A stretch of 50,598 nt of DNA. It comes from Chloroflexota bacterium. GTDB lineage: Bacteria > Chloroflexota > Anaerolineae > VGOG01. Made by a program: the position numbers and the translations under genes. Positions 31,548-39,078 of the stretch are shown one piece after another. Numbering within the stretch: position 1 is the stretch's first letter; every line of letters begins with the position of its first letter. The stretch is from NCBI GenBank assembly GCA_030611885.1, contig JAUWOY010000020.1, forward strand, positions 1 to 50,598, given 5' to 3'. The notes beneath the pieces were generated by a model that did no database searches, was not told where the DNA came from, and saw only the letters and a list, made by a program, of their open reading frames with translations.

Positions 31548-32069
31548 ATGACCGAGAGACACGCAACTGGGGAAAGGGAGGACATTGGCCGTCGGATCGA
31601 AGCGAAGATTCGGGGGGAGATCGGCAAGCTGGCCGGGGCCGAGCCGACTGACGATTGGGATGCCATCGGTCGGAAAGTTGAGGCCAAGATCAGGTCCGAG
31701 CTGGCTGATTTGGCGGGGGCTGGGCCTGAGGCCGACTGGGAAGAGATCGGGGAGCGCTTGGAGGGCCGCACCAAAAGGGCCGTCGGCAGGTGGGCTGGCG
31801 CTGAGGCCGATGACGATTGGGACACCGTCGGCCGTAAAATGGAGGCCAAGATCAGAGCCGAGGTGGCAAAGTCGGCCGGTACTGAGGAGGAAGCAGACTG
31901 GGAGCAGATCGGCAAGCACATCGAGGCTCAGGTGAGAGCCGGCCTCGGCCAGTGGGCCGGCGCTGAGCCCGAAGACGACTGGGACACCGTCGGTCGGAAG
32001 ATGGAGTCCAAGATCAAGGCCGCTTTGCGTGGCTGGCTGAGTGAGGAAGAGCCGGCGGAACAAGAATAG
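31548..32069 (+). CDS. protein of six tandem 27-residue repeats, function unknown
   Basis: 173 residues. After nine lead residues the protein consists of six units with exact 27-residue period, for example WDTVGRKMEAKIRAEVAKSA followed by GTEEEAD. Each has an aromatic Trp at position 1, G at 5, a charged helix (xKxEAKIRxE) and a small-residue/acidic linker (AGAEPxDD). The first unit lacks the Trp, and the last ends in EEPAEQE. The repeat is highly charged and likely helical, perhaps a binding or membrane-surface protein. It has no signal peptide. GAGGAGGG precedes ATG 31548. No family is recognised. It follows the rhomboid gene by 32 bp. Confidence 0.8.
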   Translation: MTERHATGEREDIGRRIEAKIRGEIGKLAGAEPTDDWDAIGRKVEAKIRSELADLAGAGPEADWEEIGERLEGRTKRAVGRWAGAEADDDWDTVGRKMEAKIRAEVAKSAGTEEEADWEQIGKHIEAQVRAGLGQWAGAEPEDDWDTVGRKMESKIKAALRGWLSEEEPAEQE

Positions 32070-32071
32070 AG

Positions 32072-32833
32072 CTATCCGAAGCGGCCGGTGATGTAGTCCT
32101 CAGTGCGCTTGTCGCGGGGATTGGTGAAGATCTGCTGGCCTGTCCCGTACTCGACCAGCTCTCCCGTGAGGAAGAAAGCGGCCTGGTCCGCCACCCGTGC
32201 CGCTTGCTGGATGGAATGGGGCACGATGACGATGGTGTAGTCCTTCTTGAGTTGCTGCAGCGACCCTTCGACCTTGGCGGTGGAGATGGGGTCTAGCCCA
32301 GAGGTAGGAGCGTCCAGGAGGATGACTTCCGGCTCCAAAGCGAGAACACGAGCGAGACAGAGACGCTGCTGCTGACCGCCGGAGAGATCCGCAGCCGGTT
32401 CATCGAGGCGATCTCTAACTTCGTCCCACAGGGCCGCCTGACGCAGGGTTCGTTTCACGATTGCGTCCAGGCGGCCTTTGTCGTGCACACCGCTGAGCCG
32501 AGGGCCGTAGGTGATGTTACTGCGGATAGTACCGGGCAGGGGGATGGGCAGGGCGAAGACCATCCCCACTCGACGCCGCAGGGCGACCACGTCCACACCG
32601 GGGGCGTAGATGTCCTCTCCATCTAGCAACACCTGGCCGTCAATCAGAACGCCATCAATGAGGTCATTGAGGCGATTGAGGGTTCGCAGCAAGGTGGATC
32701 GCCCGCTGTGGGCCGGGCCGAAGATGGCCAGGATCTCGTTGGCCATGATGGACAGAGTGACGTCGTTCAAGGCACGGTGGCCGTCGTAGTACACGCTGAG
32801 ATTGTTGACCTGGATTTTGACGGGTTTCATCAT
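32072..32833 (-). CDS. pstB: PstB-like phosphate ABC transporter ATPase with degenerate catalytic motifs
   Basis: 253 residues, clearly PstB by overall sequence ([50 protein letters not shown]). Key positions are changed. Walker A is GPAHSGRST with Arg45 for Lys, the Q-loop is MVFALPIPLP with Ala94 for Gln, and Walker B is ILLDAPTSG with Ala175 for the catalytic Glu. The signature LSGGQ (150-154), D-loop and His206 are kept. It is therefore unlikely to hydrolyse ATP at its own site but can complete the site of a partner. The other PstB at 37359 has the opposite pattern. It is the last gene of the pst operon, 6 bp after pstA. Confidence 0.9.
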   Translation of the reverse strand: MMKPVKIQVNNLSVYYDGHRALNDVTLSIMANEILAIFGPAHSGRSTLLRTLNRLNDLIDGVLIDGQVLLDGEDIYAPGVDVVALRRRVGMVFALPIPLPGTIRSNITYGPRLSGVHDKGRLDAIVKRTLRQAALWDEVRDRLDEPAADLSGGQQQRLCLARVLALEPEVILLDAPTSGLDPISTAKVEGSLQQLKKDYTIVIVPHSIQQAARVADQAAFFLTGELVEYGTGQQIFTNPRDKRTEDYITGRFG

Positions 32834-32839
32834 AAGAAA

Positions 32840-33685
32840 CTACCACTGCCTCTTCCGCCGGAAGTAGCTGCGGATGATCGTGGCCACCACGTTCATGGAA
32901 AGCACCAGCGCCAGCAACACCAGTGCTGTGCCATATTGAATCCTCACGGGCATCCCCGGCACCTGAGTGGAGATGACATAAAGATGATAGGGGAGGGCCA
33001 TGGTTTGGTCGAAGATGGAATGGGGCAGGCGGGGCAGGTAGAAGGCGGCCACGGTGAACAGGATGGGGGCCGTCTCCCCCGCCGCCCGCTCCAGGCCCAG
33101 GATGACCCCGGTGATGATCCCCGGCAGCGATTGGGGGAGCACTACCTCCCGTATCGTCTGCCACTTGGTGCCGCCCAGTGAGATGCTGACCACTCGGAAC
33201 GACTGGGGCACGGCCAGGATTGCCTCCTCGGCGGTGCTGATCACCACCGGCAAGGTCATCAGCCCCAGGGTGAGAGAGCCGGCCACGATGGAGGTGCCGA
33301 ACTCCAGGAAGAGCACGAACATCCCCAGCCCGAAGAGGCCGTAGACCACCGAGGGGATGCCGGCCAGGTTGATGATAGCCAGGCGGATGGCGCGGGTCAG
33401 CCAGTTATCGCGGGCATATTCGGCCAGGTAGATGGCCGCTCCCACGCCCAGGGGGATGGCGGCGATGGCGGTGCCAAACGTCAGCAAAACCGTGCCGATG
33501 ACCGCTGGCAATATCCCGCCCTCACGCATCCCGCCGCGGGGGAAGCCGCTGATGAACTCCCAACTGATGGCCCCTATCCCCTGGGCGACGATGTAGACCA
33601 CGACCAGGACGATGGGGAGGACGACGATGATGGCCAGGATAGTCAATGTGGCGAAAGCGATCTTTTGTGTGGCTTGACGTGACAT
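32840..33685 (-). CDS. pstA: phosphate ABC transporter permease PstA
   Basis: 281 residues with six membrane segments. The binding-protein-dependent transport signature is VSISLGGTKWQTIREVVLPQ. Family-typical segments are LPIVLVVVYIVAQGI, NLAGIPSVVYGLFGLG and GLERAAGETAPILFT. With PstC it forms the phosphate channel. ATG 33685 has GGAGGAAG upstream; the longer in-frame start would overlap the metallophosphoesterase. It lies 2 bp after that gene's stop and is followed at 6 bp by the degenerate pstB. Confidence 0.95.
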   Translation of the reverse strand: MSRQATQKIAFATLTILAIIVVLPIVLVVVYIVAQGIGAISWEFISGFPRGGMREGGILPAVIGTVLLTFGTAIAAIPLGVGAAIYLAEYARDNWLTRAIRLAIINLAGIPSVVYGLFGLGMFVLFLEFGTSIVAGSLTLGLMTLPVVISTAEEAILAVPQSFRVVSISLGGTKWQTIREVVLPQSLPGIITGVILGLERAAGETAPILFTVAAFYLPRLPHSIFDQTMALPYHLYVISTQVPGMPVRIQYGTALVLLALVLSMNVVATIIRSYFRRKRQW

Positions 33686-33687
33686 AG

Positions 33688-34596
33688 CTACTCTTCCTCC
33701 AACAAGCGCAGCAGCGTGATCTCCGGACGGCATAGAAAGCGCACCGGCGGGCCGATGACGCCGATGCCCCGGTTGACGTAGACCGGGGTTCCGCCAGCCT
33801 GCACCAGGCCGGCCGCGTATTTCTGCCCGTAGCAGGAGGGGACGACGGGCGCGCCGACCAGCGGCAGCCTCACCTGCCCGCCGTGAGTGTGGCCAGCCAG
33901 GACGAGGTCAACCCCCTCTTCTATCATCTCCACGAAATCGGGGTTGTGCACCAGGAGCAGGCGCGTCTCGGCGGGAGGAATATCCTCCAGTGCCCTCAGG
34001 AGCGCATCGTGCGCCCCCTTCCAGAGCGCCCTGAAGTCACTGCGGCTTATACTGGAGATGAGGCCGGGAGCAGTAAACCCAGTGACTCCGACATCCTCGA
34101 TGCCGATCAGCCAGAGCCGGGCCGATCCCACCTCAATGGCCTGGCGCTCGTTGCGCAGGACGCGGACGCCCGCCCGACGGAGGCTCTCGGTCACCGCATC
34201 GGGGTCAGTCCAGACGTCGTGGTTGCCGAGCACGGCGTAGACGCCATATCTCGCTCTGAGCGCGGCCAACTCGCGGGCGCAGGCTTCGGCGTAGTGGGCC
34301 GAGCGATAAACGAAATCGCCGGTCAGGGCGATGAGGTCGGCCCCCAGGGCGTTGGCCATGGCCACGCTGCGCCGCACGTCGTCTGTCCCTACATACGGCC
34401 CCAGGTGGAAATCGCTCAGGTGGACGATGGTGAAGCCGTGCAGCGCTCTCGACAGGTTGGGCAGCTTCACGTTTATTCTCACCGTCTCGATCCAGCGCGG
34501 CTCGATTTGAGTGGCATAGGCGGGACCGGCGGCCAAGGCTAAGCATCCGCCCAAAAGCCCCTTCAAAAAGCCGCGCCTGCCGATCCGAACTGCCAC
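33688..34596 (-). CDS. Tat-exported metallophosphoesterase (YaeI-like calcineurin fold)
   Basis: 302 residues. The N terminus has the twin-arginine motif GRRGFLKG followed by a hydrophobic stretch ending AYA, so it is exported folded. The metallophosphoesterase signature is complete: VHLSDFHLG, ALTGDFVYR, LGNHDVW, a His in LLVHNPDF and LAGHTHGGQV. Family members cleave phosphodiesters or lipid-linked diphosphates. Its position inside the pst operon, between pstC and pstA, suggests it frees phosphate at the cell surface for uptake (inference). The start is GTG 34596 with AAGGAGGG upstream. The gaps to pstC and pstA are 17 and 2 bp. Confidence 0.9.
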   Translation of the reverse strand: MAVRIGRRGFLKGLLGGCLALAAGPAYATQIEPRWIETVRINVKLPNLSRALHGFTIVHLSDFHLGPYVGTDDVRRSVAMANALGADLIALTGDFVYRSAHYAEACARELAALRARYGVYAVLGNHDVWTDPDAVTESLRRAGVRVLRNERQAIEVGSARLWLIGIEDVGVTGFTAPGLISSISRSDFRALWKGAHDALLRALEDIPPAETRLLLVHNPDFVEMIEEGVDLVLAGHTHGGQVRLPLVGAPVVPSCYGQKYAAGLVQAGGTPVYVNRGIGVIGPPVRFLCRPEITLLRLLEEE

Positions 34597-34613
34597 GATG
34601 CCCTCCTTGCCTC

Positions 34614-35537
34614 TTACCCCAGCAGCCTCTTACCCCGCCTCGGCCCTCCACGGATGATCACCACCGACGCGATAGCGTTCACGATGAAGGTCATCAGGAA
34701 CAGGATGATGCCCACCGCGAACAGAACGTGATAATGAGTGCTGCCCTGCGCTACCTCTCCCATCTCGGCGGCGATGGTGGCGGTCATGGTGCGCACCGGC
34801 TTGAAGTAGGCGTCGAGTCCGAGCGGCAGACGCGCCGCGTTGCCTGTGACCATCATCACGGTCATGGTTTCCCCAATCGCCCGCCCGATGCCCAGCATGA
34901 CGGCGATGAGGATTCCCGACCGCGCGGCGGGGATCACCACCCGCCAAATGGTCTGCCAGTGGGTGGCTCCCAGAGCCAGGGCCGCGTCGCGATAGTCCTT
35001 GGGAACGGCATCAATGGCGTCCTCGGCCACGCTGATGATGGTGGGCAGGGCCATGTAGGCCAGCATCAGCGATCCAGTGAAGGCGGTGAGTCCGGTGGGG
35101 GCGCCGAGACGCTCTCGCACCAGGGGGGCAATGGCGATCATGCCCAGGAAGCCCAACACCACCGAGGGGATGCCGGCCAGCACCTCGATCAGCGGCTTGA
35201 GGACTTCGCGCGCCCAGTCGGGGGCGATCTCACCGATGAACACCGCCGTGGCCAGGCCCAGAGGCACGGAGATGACCACCGCTCCCACCGTGATCACCAG
35301 AGACCCCAGGATCAGGGGCAGGGTGCCGTAGATGTCGAACACAGGATACCAACGCCTGCCAAAGAGTTCGCTCAGCGGGACACGGGTGAAGGCCGGGGAT
35401 CCCTCGCGGATGAGGAAGAAGAAGATGAGGGCCACGAAGACGATAGCCGAGATGCCCGCCGTCCGGATCAGGCTCTCGATGGCGAATTCGACGAGGTTGG
35501 GCTTTTTATTTTTATCTTTGCCGGTTTTAGTGGTCAT
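34614..35537 (-). CDS. pstC: phosphate ABC transporter permease PstC
   Basis: 307 residues with six or seven membrane segments. The transport signature is AALALGATHWQTIWRVVIPA, and the adjacent GIGRAIGETMTVMMVTGNA is typical of PstC. IPSVVLGFLG and LMLAYMALPTIISVAEDAI match the conserved core. The N terminus is Lys-rich and cytoplasmic. ATG 35537 follows AGAGGGA. About 210 bp with repeats separate it from the nitroreductase gene upstream. Confidence 0.95.
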   Translation of the reverse strand: MTTKTGKDKNKKPNLVEFAIESLIRTAGISAIVFVALIFFFLIREGSPAFTRVPLSELFGRRWYPVFDIYGTLPLILGSLVITVGAVVISVPLGLATAVFIGEIAPDWAREVLKPLIEVLAGIPSVVLGFLGMIAIAPLVRERLGAPTGLTAFTGSLMLAYMALPTIISVAEDAIDAVPKDYRDAALALGATHWQTIWRVVIPAARSGILIAVMLGIGRAIGETMTVMMVTGNAARLPLGLDAYFKPVRTMTATIAAEMGEVAQGSTHYHVLFAVGIILFLMTFIVNAIASVVIIRGGPRRGKRLLG

Positions 35538-35644
35538 GTTCCCTCTTTGCTCGCCGTTTTAATTCACCTTTCGCGTCGGTGGTCTCCCTGTTGAGTGTTG
35601 CTAGATGGCTGTTGGGCAGATATGACCTGGACACTGGCGTTTTT

Positions 35645-35706
35645 TTCGTAGTGACGACTTCAGTCGTCCACAATGGAGCCAAAGCGACTTCAGTCGCTAC
35701 TACGAA
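35645..35706. repeat. inverted repeat GACGACTTCAGTCGTC / AGCGACTTCAGTCGCT type
   Basis: TTCGTAGT...ACGACTTCAGTCGT (35645-35667) is followed by AGCGACTTCAGTCGCT and ACTACGAA (35683-35706). The outer ends TTCGTAGT and ACTACGAA are complementary and each half is itself palindromic. Confidence 0.8.
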
Positions 35707-35713
35707 TCCCATA

Positions 35714-35745
35714 CCTCCAACCTCCAATCTCCAATCTCCAATCTC
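35714..35745 (-). repeat. TTGGAGA heptamer array on the minus strand
   Basis: CCTCCAA, CCTCCAA, TCTCCAA and TCTCCAA in exact 7-bp phase read TTGGAGA/TTGGAGG on the minus strand. It lies directly after the nitroreductase stop codon. Confidence 0.85.
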
Positions 35746-35749
35746 TGTG

Positions 35750-36259
35750 TTACCACCCCTCGTAGTGAACCTTGCTCTCTCTGTACTGGGTTCGGGCCGC
35801 CTTACTCTCGGCGGGATGGCCTACGGGCACCAGGCAGAGGACACGGATTTCCTCCGGAATATCCAGCACGCGACGCACGTGGGCTTCTCGGTCGGTGCCG
35901 GGATAGATGCCCACCCAGACGGCCCCCAGACCCAGGGCCGTGGCCGCCAGGAGCAAGTTCTCCGTGGCTGCGCTGGCGTCTGCGATCCAGTGGTGGGAGG
36001 CGCGCTCGTTAGCGCATACCACGAACACTACCGCAGCGTCCGCGGCCATGTAGCTCCAAGTGTGGGTCTGGGCCAGTTGCCTCTTGAGGTCGGGATCCCT
36101 GACGACCACAAACTCCCAGGGCTGAACGTTGTTACCCGAGGGGGCGGCCATGGCTGCCTCCAGGAGTTGCCGTAGCTGTTCGTCCGTCACCGCCTCATCG
36201 GTGTATTTACGAATGCTGCGACGTTTCTTGATCATGTCCAACATGTTGGCCTCGTTCAT
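35750..36259 (-). CDS. nitroreductase family protein
   Basis: 169 residues, a short FMN-dependent nitroreductase. The N-terminal IKKRRSIRKYTDEAVTDEQL, APSGNNVQPWEFVVVRDP and the C-terminal GLGAVWVGIYPG and VLCLVPVGHPAE are characteristic. The substrate is unknown. AAGGAGG precedes ATG 36259. It lies 21 bp after pstS, inside the phosphate locus, so it is probably cotranscribed with it. Its connection to phosphate uptake is unclear. Confidence 0.92.
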   Translation of the reverse strand: MNEANMLDMIKKRRSIRKYTDEAVTDEQLRQLLEAAMAAPSGNNVQPWEFVVVRDPDLKRQLAQTHTWSYMAADAAVVFVVCANERASHHWIADASAATENLLLAATALGLGAVWVGIYPGTDREAHVRRVLDIPEEIRVLCLVPVGHPAESKAARTQYRESKVHYEGW

Positions 36260-36280
36260 GCTCTCCTCCTTCTTTTTCGA

Positions 36281-37195
36281 CTATTGTAAAGGCACAAAAC
36301 CTAGCTCTTCCACGATCTCCTGTCCCTCCGCGCCCGTGATCCAGTCCAGATACTGGCGGATGATGCAAGTGGGCTGGCCGCTGGTGTACATGTACAGGCT
36401 GCGAGCGATGGGATAGCTGCCCTCTGTCACTGTCTCGATGCTGGGCGGGATGTAGGGCTCGCCGGCTCTGCGGGCCACCCTGATTGTTTTTTGATCTGGT
36501 GTCACGTAGCCCAGGCCGTCGTAGCCGATGGCGTTGGGATTCTGGCGTACTTCGACGCTGATGCCTTCCGAGGAGGGCATCAGGAGGGTGTCGGGAGAGA
36601 AAAGGCGCTGGTTGTCCTTCTCTCCTTTGCGTATCACGTTCTCCAGAAAATAGATGTGGGTGCCTGAGTTGGATTCGCGCGAGAGCAAGACAATGGGGCG
36701 GTCCTCCCCGCCTACTTCGCGCCAATTGGTGATCTTGCCGGTGAAGATGTCCGAGAACTGGTCAATGGTCAAGGCACTGACGGGGTTGGTCGGATTGACG
36801 ACCACCGCGATAGCGTCACCGGCCACGATGTGCTCCACCGGCTCGATGCCATTGGCCCGCGCCCTCTCCACCTCCTCTGACTTCATGGCCCGCGAGGCGT
36901 TGGCGATGTCAACCGTGCCGTTGATCAGGGCTGCGATTCCCGTGCCAGAGCCGCCGCCGGTGACCGAGATGCGCACCTCAGGGCGCTGGGCAGCGTAGGC
37001 TTCGGCCCAGGCGAGGGCCAGATTGACCATGGTGTCCGAGCCCTTGTTGATGATGGCCCGCGTCGTTTTCTGCGGCTCAGCCGTCCCTGAGGGAGATATT
37101 CCTGGCCCGCCGCAGCCAGGCAACACATTCAAGATCGCCAGCACAATTATCATTCCAAATACACGAAATTTACGTTTCACGCCTTCACGTTTCAT
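36281..37195 (-). CDS. pstS: phosphate ABC transporter substrate-binding lipoprotein PstS
   Basis: 304 residues. A lipoprotein signal peptide ends at LNVLPGC, giving a membrane-anchored binding protein. The phosphate-binding fold is shown by IINKGSDTMVNLA, VTGGGSGTGIAALINGTVDIANASR (short pieces: GGGSGTGIAAL, DIANASR) and SRESNSGTHIYF. The binding loops GSDT, SGTG and NSGTH all contribute phosphate ligands in the family. A consensus promoter (37251-37279) lies 55 bp upstream. It is the first gene of the minus-strand pst group. Confidence 0.93.
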   Translation of the reverse strand: MKREGVKRKFRVFGMIIVLAILNVLPGCGGPGISPSGTAEPQKTTRAIINKGSDTMVNLALAWAEAYAAQRPEVRISVTGGGSGTGIAALINGTVDIANASRAMKSEEVERARANGIEPVEHIVAGDAIAVVVNPTNPVSALTIDQFSDIFTGKITNWREVGGEDRPIVLLSRESNSGTHIYFLENVIRKGEKDNQRLFSPDTLLMPSSEGISVEVRQNPNAIGYDGLGYVTPDQKTIRVARRAGEPYIPPSIETVTEGSYPIARSLYMYTSGQPTCIIRQYLDWITGAEGQEIVEELGFVPLQ

Positions 37196-37250
37196 GACCC
37201 ACCTGTGCCCCCGGAAGTTACTTTTTCATCGGCAGTTCTGGCTGCATGGA

Positions 37251-37279
37251 ATTATATCACCTACCTTCAGTGCCGTCAA
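37251..37279 (-). promoter_or_regulatory. promoter of the pstS-led operon
   Basis: TTGACG and TATAAT are separated by 17 bp on the minus strand. Its -35 box lies 8 bp from the -35 box of the divergent pstB promoter. Confidence 0.8.
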
Positions 37280-37287
37280 ACTGGCTT

Positions 37288-37316
37288 TTGTGTTATGAGC
37301 GGTTTTCTGGTAAAAT
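37288..37316 (+). promoter_or_regulatory. promoter of the divergent pstB
   Basis: TTGTGT and TAAAAT are separated by 17 bp, about 42 bp before the start of pstB at 37359. Confidence 0.6.
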
Positions 37317-37358
37317 ATAGTGGACATGATCAGACTTGCCGTGCTGGGGAGAAGTTGA

Positions 37359-38111
37359 ATGGCCAAGATGGAGGTCTTGAACCTCGGCTTCTATTACGAT
37401 GGTTTCCAAGCCCTGAAGGACATCACCTTGCAGGTGCTGGAGCACCAGATCACGGCTCTCATCGGCCCCTCTGGCTGTGGGAAGTCAACTTTCTTGCGCT
37501 GTCTCAATCGGATGAACGAGACCATACCTGGGACTCGATTAGAGGGCCAGGTTTTGCTGGATGGTGAAGATATCTACGGGCCGGACGTGGACGTGGCGGA
37601 TCTGCGGCACAGGGTGGGCATGGTCTTTCAGCGACCCAATCCTTTTCCCCAGGCGGTCTACGACAACGTGGCCTTTGGCCCGCGAGTCCTGGGGTTGCAT
37701 CGTCAGGTGAATCTCGACGATCTAGTAGAGCACAGCCTGAGAAGAGCGGCTTTGTGGGACGAGGTCAAGGACAGACTGAAGCGTTCGGCGATGCACCTGG
37801 ACGGGGGGCAGCAGCAGCGGCTGTGTATCGCCCGCGTGCTGGCCGTGGAGCCGGAGGTCATCCTGATGGACGAACCCTGCTCCGCTCTCGACCCCGTGGC
37901 CACTTTGAAGATCGAGGAGCTGATGCAAGACCTGAAACAGAGCTACACTATCGTCATCGTCACCCACAACATGCAGCAGGCCGCTCGCGTGTCGGACCGG
38001 ACGGGCCTTTTCTGGCTGGGAGAGCTGGTGGAGTACGGGGTCACCAGCCAGATATTCACCCGTCCCCAGGAGAAACGCACCGAGGATTACATCACTGGCC
38101 GGTTAGGGTAG
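37359..38111 (+). CDS. pstB: PstB phosphate ABC transporter ATPase with canonical Walker motifs but altered signature
   Basis: 250 residues, PstB family. Walker A is GPSGCGKST (36-44), the Q-loop VFQRPNPFP (Gln91), Walker [13 protein letters not shown] (Asp171, Glu172) and the H-loop VTHNMQQ (His203). All are canonical for PstB. The signature, however, is HLDGGQQQR instead of xLSGGQQQR, with Asp148 replacing the Ser that contacts the ATP gamma-phosphate across the dimer. The partner at 32072 has the intact LSGGQ but defective Walker motifs. A mixed dimer would have one fully consensus site. It is transcribed divergently from pstS with its own promoter. Confidence 0.93.
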   Translation: MAKMEVLNLGFYYDGFQALKDITLQVLEHQITALIGPSGCGKSTFLRCLNRMNETIPGTRLEGQVLLDGEDIYGPDVDVADLRHRVGMVFQRPNPFPQAVYDNVAFGPRVLGLHRQVNLDDLVEHSLRRAALWDEVKDRLKRSAMHLDGGQQQRLCIARVLAVEPEVILMDEPCSALDPVATLKIEELMQDLKQSYTIVIVTHNMQQAARVSDRTGLFWLGELVEYGVTSQIFTRPQEKRTEDYITGRLG

Positions 38112-38121
38112 GCTGGAGTAG

Positions 38122-38181
38122 AGAAACCAGGTTTTTTGCTCAAAAGTGCTTCTCATGATGAAGCTTAAAAACCTGGTTTCT
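38122..38181. repeat. AGAAACCAGGTTTTT inverted-repeat element, copy 3
   Basis: Arms AGAAACCAGGTTTTT (38122-38136) and AAAAACCTGGTTTCT (38167-38181). The left arm continues GCTCAAAAGTGCTTCTCA, close to copy 2 at 17331. It lies between pstB and the HD-domain gene, and the right arm falls within that gene's open frame. Confidence 0.85.
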
Positions 38182-38199
38182 GACGAGGGGGTTGAGCAA

Positions 38200-39006
38200 A
38201 TGCCTTTAAATGTTCCAAGTCGTCACAACGAGAAGCTCTCGCAGTTGCTGGCGCGAATCAACGAGGATCTGGAGCTGCAGCAATTGTGGAAATGCGCCAA
38301 TATCACCGCGGTAGATCGCGCAGGCATCAGCGATCATGGGGAGGTGCACATCCAAATTGTGGCCAATGCTGCCCTGAAGATGCTGCGGCTGCTGGCCGAT
38401 GCGGATGTGGAGACCGGCGTCGTCAAGGACTACAGCCTGACGTACGAAGACGCCGAGGTGATCGTCGTGCTGGCCGCCTGTCTCCATGACGTGGGGATGG
38501 CTGTTCATCGCGACAATCACGAGCAGTACAGCTTGATGCTGGCTGCACCCAAGGCGCGGGAGTTGTTGACCAATCTCTACGAAGAACCGGAGCGGACCAT
38601 CATGGTCTCCGAGGTGCTCCACGCCGTCATCGCCCACCGTTGGGACGTCCACTGTAACACCATCGAGGCGGGGATCCTCAAAGTGGCCGATGCCCTGGAC
38701 TTGACCCAGGGGCGGTCGCGGATTCCCTTCGAGGCAGGCCTGACCAACATTCACTCCGTCTCGGCGATGGCCATTGACAGCGTTGCCCTGGAAAAGGGCG
38801 AGACGGCTCCCATCCGGATTGTGATCACCATGAGCAACTCCGCGGGCATCTTCCAGGTGGATGAGCTCCTGAAGCGGAAGCTCAAGAACTCTAGCATTGC
38901 CCCTTACGTCCGGGTGGTGGCGCGGATCGAAGGTGAGACGGAGAAGCGGCTGGTGGAGTTCTACAGCATCTCCCAGGAGCCGCAGCGGGAGGAGGTAGTA
39001 ATATGA
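38200..39006 (+). CDS. HD-domain phosphohydrolase-like protein
   Basis: 268 residues from ATG 38200; the frame is open further upstream to 38146 through the inverted-repeat element, so longer forms are possible. HD-superfamily residues are SDHGEVHIQIV (about 38-48), CLHDVGMAVH (about 94) and a later Asp in KVADALDL. The product probably cleaves a phosphate ester of a nucleotide or second messenger. A C-terminal region with IVITMSNSAGIFQVDELL resembles a small regulatory domain. It follows pstB on the same strand, but its role in phosphate control is speculative. Confidence 0.85.
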   Translation: MPLNVPSRHNEKLSQLLARINEDLELQQLWKCANITAVDRAGISDHGEVHIQIVANAALKMLRLLADADVETGVVKDYSLTYEDAEVIVVLAACLHDVGMAVHRDNHEQYSLMLAAPKARELLTNLYEEPERTIMVSEVLHAVIAHRWDVHCNTIEAGILKVADALDLTQGRSRIPFEAGLTNIHSVSAMAIDSVALEKGETAPIRIVITMSNSAGIFQVDELLKRKLKNSSIAPYVRVVARIEGETEKRLVEFYSISQEPQREEVVI

Positions 39007-39078
39007 CATAAATCAGAGAGCAGGATGTTTATAGGAGAAAACACACCAATCACATTTTCTACTTAAGGAGGTAGAATC

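Noticed and set aside
34728..35594. 288-codon plus-strand ORF opposite pstC
   Set aside because: His/Gly/Asp-rich antisense translation typical of a shadow of a membrane-protein gene.
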